A stretch of 33,773 nucleotides of DNA from AG-12 sp027319585. Its GTDB lineage: Bacteria > Chloroflexota > Dormibacteria > Aeolococcales > Bog-877. The stretch is from the NCBI GenBank assembly GCA_027319585.1, contig DAHVMY010000019.1, positions 1 to 33,773 on the forward strand, given 5' to 3'. Positions 1-6,969 of the stretch are shown here, in pieces; positions within the stretch are counted from its first letter, which is position 1, and each line of letters starts with the position of its first letter. Both the position numbers and the translations under genes were made by a program. The notes under the pieces are model-generated. The model did not search any database. It worked only from the letters and a program-made list of their open reading frames with translations, and was not told the DNA's origin.

Positions 1-9
1 CACCATTTT

Positions 10-100
10 GGAAGCGTGGCAGAGTCCGGTTTATCGCACCGATCTCGAAAGTCGGCAGGCCAGGAATGGCCTCGAAGGTTCGAATCCTTCCGCCCCAGCC
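10..100 (+). tRNA. tRNA-Ser (anticodon CGA), poor acceptor stem
   Basis: Class II tRNA layout. The anticodon stem pairs CCGAT with GTCGG around a CTCGAAA loop, giving anticodon CGA, which reads UCG (Ser). A long variable arm (GGCCA/TGGCC) and a T arm (GAAGG-TTCGAAT-CCTTC) are intact. The acceptor is odd: GGAAGCG at 10-16 faces CGCCCCA at 91-97 and only about four of seven positions pair. The 5-prime TGG and GCG would pair with CCA and CGC if one base bulged. The D stem is also weak, and the 3-prime end reads GCCT with no complete CCA. It is a tRNA-Ser gene or a decaying copy; the family call is firm, its function is not. Confidence 0.72.
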
Positions 101-148
101 TCCGGTGAACTTCGGCAGCTTCTGGCGAGCCCGGGGACAGGGCCGGCC

Positions 149-766
149 TCAGGGGCGTTCGGTGAGCAGGCGAACTCCGAAACCCAGGAGCACCACGCCC
201 GTCACCTGCTGAAGGCGCCGCCAAAGGTCGGCTCGGTACAACCAGCCAGCGCCAGCTTCCGCTAGTCGGACTACAACGCTCAGCCAGATGCCGCCCTCGA
301 TTACGTAGATCCCTCCGAGCAGCGATGTCCACGCTCCCACCGGAGCCCCTTTCGGGACAAATGCGGGCAGAAAGCTGAGGAAGAAAATCCCGACCTTGGG
401 GTTCAGCAAGTTGGTGTAGAGCCCCGCGAAGTAGCCCCCCAGAGGGGTGGAGCGGCCCGCGCCCCGCTCACATGCGCTGACCGTTCGGGTCCGCCAGAGA
501 GTGGAGGAGCCCAAATAGATGAGGTAGACGCCGCCGGCGAGTCGAAGGGCGTCGTAGCCCACCTGGCTGGCACGGAGCAAGGAAGAGAGCCCGAGGGTGG
601 CGGCGAGCATCCAGCAGGTGAGCCCGGTCATGACGCCGGCCGTGGTCCGAAAGCCAGACTGACGACCCTTCGCGAAGGTACCTCGCAGGACGACCGCGGT
701 GTCGGGTCCGGGGACCAAGATCAGCAAAGTGGCTGCGCCTATGAACGCGAGGACTGAGACGAGCAA
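149..766 (-). CDS. LysE/RhtB-family amino-acid exporter
   Basis: A 205-residue inner-membrane protein of the LysE/RhtB translocator family, whose members export amino acids or similar small molecules by proton exchange. The N-terminal VPGPDTA segment near residue 18 is the family signature. Several hydrophobic helices follow, with the conserved NLLNPK motif near residue 118. Length matches the family (about 205). The TTG start has an AAGG Shine-Dalgarno seven bases upstream. It lies 39 bp downstream of the CsoR-type gene on the same strand and may be read from the same transcript. The substrate cannot be told from the sequence. A role in metal or metal-chelate export would be only a guess from position. 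Confidence 0.88.
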   Translation of the reverse strand: MLVSVLAFIGAATLLILVPGPDTAVVLRGTFAKGRQSGFRTTAGVMTGLTCWMLAATLGLSSLLRASQVGYDALRLAGGVYLIYLGSSTLWRTRTVSACERGAGRSTPLGGYFAGLYTNLLNPKVGIFFLSFLPAFVPKGAPVGAWTSLLGGIYVIEGGIWLSVVVRLAEAGAGWLYRADLWRRLQQVTGVVLLGFGVRLLTERP

Positions 767-805
767 TCTGCGACCTTCTGTGTCAAGGGCTCTATGGGAG
801 ATCGG

Positions 806-1123
806 TCAATGCCTGGAGTACCCTCGAATCACCTCCATCACCTCATCCAAATAGGCATCCCCCTCCCCATGGCGGATCCCCTCGGTGACGCAGTGCGACA
901 TGTGTTCGCGCAGCAGGATATACCCGATTTGATCTAGCGCGGCGGTGACCGATCGGATCTGCACCAGCACCTCGGGGCAGTAGCGCTCCTCTTCAACCAT
1001 CCGGGCGATTCCCCCTACTTGCCCCAGAACCCGGTTGAAGCGCCGGAGCAGCTCCTGCTTGCTGGCCTGGTAGCTTCCGCGGCGGGTACCGGTCTTGGCG
1101 AACCCAGTTTTGGCCGTCGCCAT
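806..1123 (-). CDS. csoR: CsoR/FrmR-family metal-sensing repressor
   Basis: A 105-residue all-helical repressor of the CsoR/RcnR/FrmR (DUF156) family. The Cu(I) ligand set of true CsoR, Cys-His-Cys, is present: Cys in ERYCPE, then His and Cys in the REHMSHC segment with H-x3-C spacing. FrmR and RcnR use different residue sets, so copper is the best guess. I chose the ATG at 1121-1123. It overlaps the permease stop by one base (TGATG), which indicates translational coupling. The longer frame upstream only runs through permease coding sequence. A perfect CsoR-type dyad stands in the promoter of the upstream permease gene, so this protein probably represses its own operon until Cu(I) binds. A different thiophilic ligand remains possible. 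Confidence 0.88.
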   Translation of the reverse strand: MATAKTGFAKTGTRRGSYQASKQELLRRFNRVLGQVGGIARMVEEERYCPEVLVQIRSVTAALDQIGYILLREHMSHCVTEGIRHGEGDAYLDEVMEVIRGYSRH

Positions 1124-2613
1124 CACCCAGGCGCCCCGTGGGCAGGGCTTGAGCCCAAGCCGACCTCCAGTTGCGCCGAGAACTTGCCCGCGCACCCCTC
1201 GCAGCAGAAGTACCGGATTGACCCATCAGCCAGTGTGACCGTCGCTCCCGGGTGGTCTGTGTCCACCTGCATGCCGCAGATCGGATCAACCGCCATCGGT
1301 GCGGGCTCCTTGGGGGGCGGACTCCCGGAGTCGGTGCCCGCCGTCTCCGAGCTCAGGAACCGATCCCGGCAGCGATCCGAACAGAAGTAGATGGTCTGGC
1401 CATCCCTGACCACGGTGGCCGGTGCGGTCGCCTTCTCCACCTGCATCCCGCAGATCGGATCTATCGCCAGTCGTTCCGACGACTCGCGGGGCTGGCGGGA
1501 CCACCAGAACATGCCGACCAGCAGCAGGAGTGCCAGCACATCGAGGGCCGTCGTGTAATTCCATGCGAAGACGCCCTGGGCGATCTGGGTGGGCCGAAAA
1601 CCAGGTACCGCTCCAATGGCTTCGAAGAGCAGCCCGGTCGTAAACCCGGCCACCGACATCACCAGCCAAAATGACAGCAGCATGCGCAAGGTGAGTTGGA
1701 TCCCGTAGAACCGGCGGTAGATCAGCAGCAGGGGCAGGGTTATCAGGTCCGCGAATATGAAGCTGACCACACCTCCGAAGCTGATACCCCCCTTCCAGAG
1801 GGCCGCGGCCAGGGGCACGTTGCCGACTGAGCACACGAAGCTCAGCATCGCGATGAGCGGTCCAATCGCCGCGTTCTCGAGTGACGACCAGATCCCGTGC
1901 CCACTCAGGAACACGGCCTGCCAGGCCGCGGCCGGCACCAAGGCCGCCAGAAAGCCCGCGGCAACGAATCCGATGGCGATCTCCTTGCGAAGCATGGTGA
2001 GATCGGCAACCGCATAGGTCGCCGCGTCCCGCCATCGCGCCCGCGAGCGCAGGCGGAGGCCCCACGGTTCCTCGGCTGTCTTCCCCGCGAAGGACTCGTC
2101 CGTGGGTCGGACGCAGGCAAACCCAGAGATCTCCTGCTCCCCGCCACGGGACGCCAGACGCTGGCGGGCGCGCTCCACCAACCGGTCCGGAACGGTGACT
2201 CTGGTCACCAGCGCCAGCAGGGCGATCATGAACAGCCCACCCACGAACTCACTGGCCGTGAACTGCCATCCGATGAGCACCGCCAGGACCACCCCCAACT
2301 CGATCACCAGGTTGGTCGAGGCGAACATGAACACCATCGCGGCCACGAAGTCTGCCCCCTTTTCGAAGAGTGACTTGGCCATCGCGGATGCCGCATAGGA
2401 GCACGAGGAGGAGGCTGCGCCGAACCCGGTCGCGCGGAGCAGGGACCAGGGGCTGCGATCGCCGAGCACGCGGCGCAGCTCAGCCTTGGAGACGAAGGCC
2501 TGCACCATCCCGGACAGGAAAAATCCCAGGGCCATGGCCCAGAGGGTGGCCCACGCCATCTCGAAGGTCTGGTACAGGCCCGCCCCGAACGCTTGCGCTA
2601 TGTGCAGCAGCAT
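1123..2613 (-). CDS. Permease (DUF318/ArsP-like) fused to two YHS domains
   Basis: A 496-residue membrane protein. About the first 370 residues hold roughly eight hydrophobic helices of the predicted-permease family PF03773 (YraQ/ArsP-like). Two related halves each have a Cys-bearing helix: CSYAASAMAKSLF and CSVGNVPLAAALW. The tail carries two YHS/TRASH-like domains, each DPICGMQV followed by an YFC-x3-C knuckle: DPICGM near 385 with FCSDRC near 410, and DPICGM near 443 with FCCEGC near 468. YHS domains are usually metal-binding modules next to copper or heavy-metal transporters. The ATG at 2613 follows a GGAGGA site; the longer frame upstream is only merR coding sequence in another frame. 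Coupled to csoR downstream and preceded by a CsoR-type operator. Likely a metal (copper?) efflux or trafficking permease; direction and substrate are inferred. Confidence 0.82.
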   Translation of the reverse strand: MLLHIAQAFGAGLYQTFEMAWATLWAMALGFFLSGMVQAFVSKAELRRVLGDRSPWSLLRATGFGAASSSCSYAASAMAKSLFEKGADFVAAMVFMFASTNLVIELGVVLAVLIGWQFTASEFVGGLFMIALLALVTRVTVPDRLVERARQRLASRGGEQEISGFACVRPTDESFAGKTAEEPWGLRLRSRARWRDAATYAVADLTMLRKEIAIGFVAAGFLAALVPAAAWQAVFLSGHGIWSSLENAAIGPLIAMLSFVCSVGNVPLAAALWKGGISFGGVVSFIFADLITLPLLLIYRRFYGIQLTLRMLLSFWLVMSVAGFTTGLLFEAIGAVPGFRPTQIAQGVFAWNYTTALDVLALLLLVGMFWWSRQPRESSERLAIDPICGMQVEKATAPATVVRDGQTIYFCSDRCRDRFLSSETAGTDSGSPPPKEPAPMAVDPICGMQVDTDHPGATVTLADGSIRYFCCEGCAGKFSAQLEVGLGSSPAHGAPG

Positions 2614-2641
2614 CTCGTCCTCCGGTTGTTCGCCCTCCCAG

Positions 2642-2669
2642 CATATACCCCCTGGGGGTATGGCGTCAG
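2642..2669 (-). promoter_or_regulatory. CsoR-type operator within the permease-csoR promoter
   Basis: Positions 2645-2661 read ATACCCCCTGGGGGTAT, a perfect dyad with one central base, matching the G/C-tract dyad style of CsoR-family operators. On the minus strand a -10-like TATATG (2642-2647) and a -35-like CTGACG (2664-2669) flank it with a 16-bp spacer, so a bound repressor would cover the spacer and the -10. It lies 31 bp before the permease ATG and just after the merR stop. The dyad is seen directly; the promoter boxes are a weaker call. Confidence 0.8.
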
Positions 2670-2680
2670 AGGAAGACAGG

Positions 2681-3604
2681 TCAGCTTCGCCGATGGGCCG
2701 GCAGAACGCCCAAGACCAGAAGGTGGTGCCGCTGGGCCTCGTCCTGGATGAGACGCAGCACCTGGCCGGCGGTCGGTGAGATCGACTCCGCCCATAGCTG
2801 GAACCCCTGGTTGAGCACCCCGAGCTCGCGTATCCGGGGGACGGTTGAGTCCAATGCCGCTTCGACCTCGGGCGGCAGGCGCACGACATCGAACGACTCG
2901 ATCCAGCTGGCCGCCAACTCGCGCGGCGTCGACCTCGCATTCCCCGACGCGCCGGAGAGGGCGAGGATGTCAGCCGCCAGCCCTCGCACGCGGTCGAAGA
3001 GAATCTCGTTGCCAGCAGCCTCCGCCAGCCGCTCCAGCACCTCGGTCACCTGTGGCGGGAGCAGCATCCTCCCGAAGATTGCCGGCACCGGTAGGTCTGC
3101 GCCGAAGCCGAGCAACCTCTCCCAACTTGCGGCCGCCCGGTCGGAGAGGGGAGTGGAGAGGCGTCCGAATATGCCCAGGCTCTCTCTGGGCGTGGAGTGC
3201 GCTGAGGCGAGGTACGCGGCTACTGACTCCGCCGAGGCCGAGGGCGTGGCGAGGGCACGCTCAACCGCCGCCAGCAGGGAATCGAGCCGGTCCCGCTCGG
3301 CGATCAGGGTCTGGCGATGGCGCTCCAGGGCGGCGCGCAGGGAGTTGGAGCGTGCCTCCTGCGGCAGCGACTGCGCGATCTCCTCCAAACCCATCCCCAG
3401 GCTCCGCAGCAGGTCGATCTGCAAGATCCGCAGGAGGTCGGCGGCCTCGAAGTAGCGATACCCGCTGGCCGACTGCGTGGGGGCGAGGAGACCCATCTTC
3501 TGGTAGTGACGGATCCTGCCCGCGGTGACGCCGGTCAGAGTCGAGGCTTCCCCGATCTTGAGCCGGGGCACGCGGTCTCGAGCTTTGTCTCCTGGATGGA
3601 GCAT
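2681..3604 (-). CDS. MerR-family regulator with large Cys-free effector domain
   Basis: A 307-residue regulator. Residues about 14-82 form the MerR winged helix (LKIGEASTLTGV, RIRHYQKMGLL, SGYRYFEAADLLRI). A dimerisation coiled coil follows at about 90-125 (RHRQTLIAERDRLDSLL). A C-terminal region of about 170 residues matches no effector domain I recognise. There is no cysteine at all, which argues against a MerR-type metal or thiol sensor and for a bulky organic ligand. The ATG at 3604 is chosen because upstream codons run into the divergent hpnH. There is no clear ribosome site, but a TAGAGT -10 sits eight bases before the ATG, as in a leaderless message. Divergent from hpnH across a shared dyad, so hpnH is its most likely target. 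Confidence 0.85.
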   Translation of the reverse strand: MLHPGDKARDRVPRLKIGEASTLTGVTAGRIRHYQKMGLLAPTQSASGYRYFEAADLLRILQIDLLRSLGMGLEEIAQSLPQEARSNSLRAALERHRQTLIAERDRLDSLLAAVERALATPSASAESVAAYLASAHSTPRESLGIFGRLSTPLSDRAAASWERLLGFGADLPVPAIFGRMLLPPQVTEVLERLAEAAGNEILFDRVRGLAADILALSGASGNARSTPRELAASWIESFDVVRLPPEVEAALDSTVPRIRELGVLNQGFQLWAESISPTAGQVLRLIQDEAQRHHLLVLGVLPAHRRS

Positions 3605-3609
3605 CGGGC

Positions 3610-3647
3610 TTGACTCTACAACCGTAAGAAGGTTTAGAGTCCTAAAC
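3610..3647 (+). promoter_or_regulatory. MerR-type dyad with face-to-face merR and hpnH promoters
   Basis: Outer arms GACTCTA (3612-3618) and TAGAGTC (3635-3641), with inner AACC/GGTT, form a long dyad. On the plus strand TTGACT (3610-3615) and TAGAGT (3635-3640) are 19 bp apart, the stretched spacer typical of MerR-activated promoters; TTTAGA at 3633 with 17 bp is an alternative. On the minus strand AGGACT (3643-3638) and TAGAGT (3618-3613) are also 19 bp apart and point at merR. A second dyad, GTTTAG-AGTC-CTAAAC, spans 3632-3647. The hpnH leader would be about 50 nt with an AGGAGGA site. Confidence 0.65.
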
Positions 3648-3699
3648 GAACCCTTGCACCCTCTTCTCATCCAGGGGCAGTTGCCGCAGGAGGAAGTCC

Positions 3700-4704
3700 A
3701 TGTCGATACCAATCCGCCAGAAGCTCAAGGTCGGGAGCTACCTGATGTCGCAGCGGCTGCGCCGGGTGGACAAGTTTCCCCTGGTACTGCAGCTGGAGCC
3801 GCTCTACCAGTGCAACCTGGAGTGCGCCGGATGTGGCAAAATTCAGCACCCCGACGACATCCTGCGTCGGCGCCTCACCGTGCAGCAATGCATCGATGCC
3901 GTGGAGGAGTGCGGGGCCCCGGTGGTGTCGATCGCCGGTGGCGAGCCGCTGGTGCACAAGGAGATCGATCAGATCGTTCAGGCGCTGATCGAGCGGAAGA
4001 AGTTTGTCTACCTCTGCACCAACGCGATCCTCATGGAGCGCAAACTGGACCTCTTCAAGCCCAACCCTTACTTCGCCTGGTCTGTCCACATGGACGGCCT
4101 GAGAGAGCGGCACGACCAGTCGGTGTGCCGGGATGGGGTCTTCGACAAGGCGGTGGCGGCCATCAAGGAGGCCAAGCGGCGGGGTTTCCGGGTCACCACC
4201 AACACCACCTTCTTCACCCAGGATGATGCCCGCTCGGTGCGGGACGTGCTCGACTTCCTCAACGACGAGCTCGAAGTCGACAACATGCAGATATCCCCGG
4301 CGTACGCCTATGAGAAGGCTCCCGACCAGGAGCACTTCATGGGGGTGGAGCGCACCCGCGCCATTTTCAAGGAGGCCTTCGCCGACGGGAGGCGCCGCAA
4401 GTGGCGGCTCAATCACTCCCCCCTGTTCCTCGACTTCCTGGAGGGGAAGGTGGACTTCTCCTGCACCGCCTGGGGAATCCCCTGCTACTCGATCTTCGGG
4501 TGGCAGCGACCGTGCTACCTCCTCTCCGACGGCTATGTGGGCTCCTACCGCGAGCTGGTGGAGACGACCGAGTGGGAGAACTACGGGCGCGGACGCAACC
4601 CCAAGTGTGAGAACTGCATGGCCCACTGTGGCTACGAGCCGACCGCGGTGCTGAAGACCATGGGGTCTCTCAAGGAGTCGATGCGAGCGGCGGTCGCTCA
4701 CTGA
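3700..4704 (+). CDS. hpnH: HpnH, radical SAM adenosylhopene synthase
   Basis: A 334-residue radical-SAM enzyme of the HpnH family. It joins a 5-prime-deoxyadenosyl radical to the hopanoid diploptene to make adenosylhopene, the first step to C35 side-chain hopanoids. The 4Fe-4S ligands are C38, C42 and C45 in CNLECAGC. A GGEPL motif near residue 87 binds SAM. A Cys-rich SPASM-like tail follows (CYSIFGWQRPCYLL, then CENCMAHCGYEP). Length fits the family (about 330-340). ATG 3700 follows a GGAGGA site. No squalene-hopene cyclase, hpnG or other hpn gene lies in the window, so the gene stands alone here under an apparent MerR-controlled promoter. The family call is firm. Confidence 0.94.
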   Translation: MSIPIRQKLKVGSYLMSQRLRRVDKFPLVLQLEPLYQCNLECAGCGKIQHPDDILRRRLTVQQCIDAVEECGAPVVSIAGGEPLVHKEIDQIVQALIERKKFVYLCTNAILMERKLDLFKPNPYFAWSVHMDGLRERHDQSVCRDGVFDKAVAAIKEAKRRGFRVTTNTTFFTQDDARSVRDVLDFLNDELEVDNMQISPAYAYEKAPDQEHFMGVERTRAIFKEAFADGRRRKWRLNHSPLFLDFLEGKVDFSCTAWGIPCYSIFGWQRPCYLLSDGYVGSYRELVETTEWENYGRGRNPKCENCMAHCGYEPTAVLKTMGSLKESMRAAVAH

Positions 4705-4717
4705 GCTTGGTCCGCAG

Positions 4718-4754
4718 CGCCGGGCTCGGGCGGCCATCACCGTCCGGCCCGGCG
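4718..4754 (+). terminator. Strong hairpin between hpnH and moaA
   Basis: CGCCGGGC (4718-4725) pairs perfectly with GCCCGGCG (4747-4754). After one bulged T, CGGGCGG (4727-4733) pairs with CCGTCCG (4740-4746), leaving a six-base loop CCATCA. The stem is about 15 bp and has no T tract. It starts 13 bases after the hpnH stop and ends 14 bases before the moaA ATG, so it probably ends or attenuates hpnH transcripts. It could instead shape the moaA leader. Confidence 0.6.
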
Positions 4755-4768
4755 TAGGATCGCAGGAG

Positions 4769-5782
4769 ATGGAGGTCCAGGACCGGCGGGGGCGACCACT
4801 GCGTGATCTGAGAGTATCGGTCACGGACCGGTGCAACTTCCGCTGCGCCTACTGCATGCCCAAGGAGGTCTTCGGTCCCGGCTTCAAATTCCTGCCCCAC
4901 GCCGACGTCCTGACCTTCGAGGAGATCGTCGAGGTGGTGCGAGCGGCGGTCGCCCTGGGGGTTCGCAAGGTGCGGCTCACCGGCGGTGAGCCGCTGCTCC
5001 GGAGGGGCCTGACAGAGTTGGTGCGAATGGTGGCCGGCATCGAGGGAGTCGAGGACCTGGCCATGACCACCAACGGGGCCCTGTTGGAGCGGTACGCTCT
5101 GCCGCTGGCGGAGGCCGGGCTGAAGCGAGTCACGGTCAGCCTCGACTCGGTCGACCCTGAGGTGTTCCTGGCCATGAACGGCGTGGAGGTGGAGCTGGAC
5201 CAGGTGCTCCGCGGGCTGGATGCGGCCGTCAAGGCCGGGCTCAAGCCGGTCAAGCTGAACGCGGTCATCCGGCGCGGCCTCAACGACTCCGGAATCGTGG
5301 CCTTGGCGCAGTTCGCCAGGGAGAGAGGGCACATCCTGCGGCTGATCGAGTACATGGACGTGGGGGAGAGCCACGGCTGGCGGCTGGAGGAGGTGGTCCC
5401 GGCCCGGGAGGTCATCGAGATGATCGGCTCCCACTGGCCACTGGAGGCAGAGCCGCCATCCTACCCAGGCGAGGTGGCGAGTCGTTTCCGCTACCTCGAT
5501 GGGCAGGGTGAGGTCGGCGTGATCAGCTCGGTGACCGCCCCTTTCTGTGGAGGTTGCACCCGACTGCGGCTCTCCGCAGACGGCCGGCTTCACACCTGTC
5601 TCTTCTCTCGCGGGGGAGTCGACGTAAGGCCGCTGTTGCGGTCCCACCCCACGCCCGGCGCGATCGAGGCGGCGCTGCGCTCGCTGTGGGGAGATCGGGA
5701 GGATCGCTACTCCGAGGAGCGTTCTCAGCAGACGGCCAGCGCGCGGCGACCGAAGGTGGAGATGTCGTACCTGGGGGGGTGA
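4769..5782 (+). CDS. moaA: MoaA, GTP 3',8-cyclase (molybdopterin synthesis)
   Basis: A 337-residue radical-SAM enzyme that rearranges GTP in the first step of molybdenum-cofactor synthesis. The N-terminal cluster is C22, C26 and C29 (RCNFRCAYC), with GGEPL near 72. The C-terminal cluster that holds GTP is C260, C263 and C277 (FCGGCTRLRLSADGRLHTC). The protein ends in GG, the tail that MoaA inserts near its active site. Length is normal. The ATG has an AGGAG abutting it and a weaker AGGA about nine bases upstream; family alignment around GRPLRDLRVSVTDRC supports this start. No other mo- genes are nearby, so the rest of the pathway is elsewhere. Confidence 0.95.
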   Translation: MEVQDRRGRPLRDLRVSVTDRCNFRCAYCMPKEVFGPGFKFLPHADVLTFEEIVEVVRAAVALGVRKVRLTGGEPLLRRGLTELVRMVAGIEGVEDLAMTTNGALLERYALPLAEAGLKRVTVSLDSVDPEVFLAMNGVEVELDQVLRGLDAAVKAGLKPVKLNAVIRRGLNDSGIVALAQFARERGHILRLIEYMDVGESHGWRLEEVVPAREVIEMIGSHWPLEAEPPSYPGEVASRFRYLDGQGEVGVISSVTAPFCGGCTRLRLSADGRLHTCLFSRGGVDVRPLLRSHPTPGAIEAALRSLWGDREDRYSEERSQQTASARRPKVEMSYLGG

Positions 5783-5865
5783 GCGGCAGCCTCCGCCCGT
5801 ACGGATCGGGGTACGTCTCTTAGTCGGCGATTGCCAGCCAGGCCCGGAGCAGCCATCATGGGGCT

Positions 5866-6210
5866 GTGGCGGACCTCGACTCCGGACCCAGTCCCACTGC
5901 AGACCGGTTGAATGCGGAGGCCGGACGTGGTTGCATCGGCGCTGCGGCACGCTGGTTCCCGGAGGGAACGACCTGTGCGGCCGGGAACTCGGTGTCCTTC
6001 GCCACAGGCACCTCAGAAGAGCATGAGGCGCTCCAGGAGAGCGAGGGCATGTGGGTCCTGTGGCACTGGCGCGATGGCGAAGACGCGAGCTCCCGTCCCG
6101 TAGACCCCGTCACCGCCCGCGAATGGCTCGTGCGCAACGAGCACTTCGACTTCTTGAGCCAACTTGAAGTAGGGGAGAGCATGTCGGTGTCGGAAGAGGG
6201 TGGACCCTGA
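5866..6210 (+). CDS. Small protein of unknown function
   Basis: A 114-residue frame from GTG, ending two bases before the DUF488 gene. I do not recognise a family. The N-terminal 25 residues are low in structure. The core has aromatic and acidic segments (WFPEGTTC, MWVLWHWRDGE, EWLVRNEHFDFLSQL), and there is no signal peptide or membrane helix. No clear Shine-Dalgarno is present. A CATCAT six bases before GTG could be a -10 of a leaderless start, but this is weak. The tight packing with the next two genes supports it as the first gene of a three-gene set. Competing minus-strand frames overlap it but look less protein-like. Confidence 0.5.
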   Translation: MADLDSGPSPTADRLNAEAGRGCIGAAARWFPEGTTCAAGNSVSFATGTSEEHEALQESEGMWVLWHWRDGEDASSRPVDPVTAREWLVRNEHFDFLSQLEVGESMSVSEEGGP

Positions 6211-6212
6211 GA

Positions 6213-6608
6213 GTGAGCGCCGACCTCCACACCGCCGTCGCTCGCGTCTACGATCCACCGTCCTCCACCTTGGGGCAGCGCGTCCTGGTGGACCGTCTCT
6301 GGCCCCGCGGCGTGCGGAGCGATACCGACCGGTTTGATGTGTGGCTGAAGGGAGTGGCGCCCACCACCGAGTTGCGGCGCTGGTACGGACATCGCCCCGA
6401 GCGCTTCGCTGAATTCTCGAAGCGCTACCGCGAGGAGCTGACTGGGGGACCGTCGTTGCCCCATCTCCTCGAGTTGGAGGAGCTGGCGCGAGCTGGGCCC
6501 ATCACCCTGGTGACTGCCACCCGCGACCTCTCCCTGTCGGCGGCGATGATCTTGGCGGCGGTGCTGGACCAGCGCCTGGGCCGTTCCAATACACTCCCAT
6601 CGACATGA
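6213..6608 (+). CDS. DUF488/YeaO-family protein
   Basis: A 131-residue soluble protein of the DUF488 (YeaO-like) family, recognised by the VLVDRLWPRGV segment near residue 25, the WLKGVAPTTELRRWYGH stretch near 45-60 and the F-x3-YREEL helix. The molecular role of the family is not established. The GTG start follows the stop of the upstream small gene by two bases, and the stop overlaps the next ATG by four bases (ATGA). The three genes therefore look like one translationally coupled unit. Length is near the family norm of about 115-125. Confidence 0.88.
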   Translation: MSADLHTAVARVYDPPSSTLGQRVLVDRLWPRGVRSDTDRFDVWLKGVAPTTELRRWYGHRPERFAEFSKRYREELTGGPSLPHLLELEELARAGPITLVTATRDLSLSAAMILAAVLDQRLGRSNTLPST

Positions 6609-6946
6609 GCGCGCCCGCCAAGGGGCGCAAGCCAGGAGGATCGCCTTTGAGCTTCTTCAAGAATTTGGAGGAGATGGCCCAGGGGATGGGCAGCAACCAG
6701 GCCGCACCTCAGCTCCCCCCGCACTCGTGCGCGGGATGCCAAACCCAGATGGACTACCGGGGCGCGCACACGCTGCGTACCGGTGGGCTGCAGCGGGGGT
6801 TCGGGATTGGCGCTGACATGATTCTTGGGGCTGGGCTCGACAACCTGATCAACCAGGCCACCGAGCGCAACGTGGTGGTGCATGTGATGGTCTGTCCCAA
6901 CTGCGGGGAGGTGAGCTTCATCAACGACCCCCAGAGGGGATTCTGA
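6605..6946 (+). CDS. Two-CxxC (zinc-ribbon-like) protein, unknown role
   Basis: A 113-residue soluble protein with two Cys pairs, CAGC at 42-45 and CPNC at 97-100, separated by about 50 residues. This is a split zinc-ribbon pattern with a Gly-rich insert (RTGGLQRGFGIGADMILGAGL). The first 35 residues are basic and flexible. It overlaps the DUF488 gene by four bases, so it is translated with it. I do not recognise a named family. Zinc or Fe binding is an inference from the Cys pairs. It ends 23 bp from the convergent doxX gene. Confidence 0.72.
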   Translation: MSAPAKGRKPGGSPLSFFKNLEEMAQGMGSNQAAPQLPPHSCAGCQTQMDYRGAHTLRTGGLQRGFGIGADMILGAGLDNLINQATERNVVVHVMVCPNCGEVSFINDPQRGF

Positions 6947-6969
6947 GTCGTCTGGGCACGCCCTCTCGG

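Noticed and set aside
10..100. Selenocysteine tRNA, because the 5-prime acceptor side looks eight bases long
   Set aside because: The anticodon is CGA, not TCA, and the D and variable arms fit Ser.
4670..5950. A 426-codon minus-strand frame over moaA
   Set aside because: moaA carries both Cys clusters and the GG tail; the antisense frame shows no motif.
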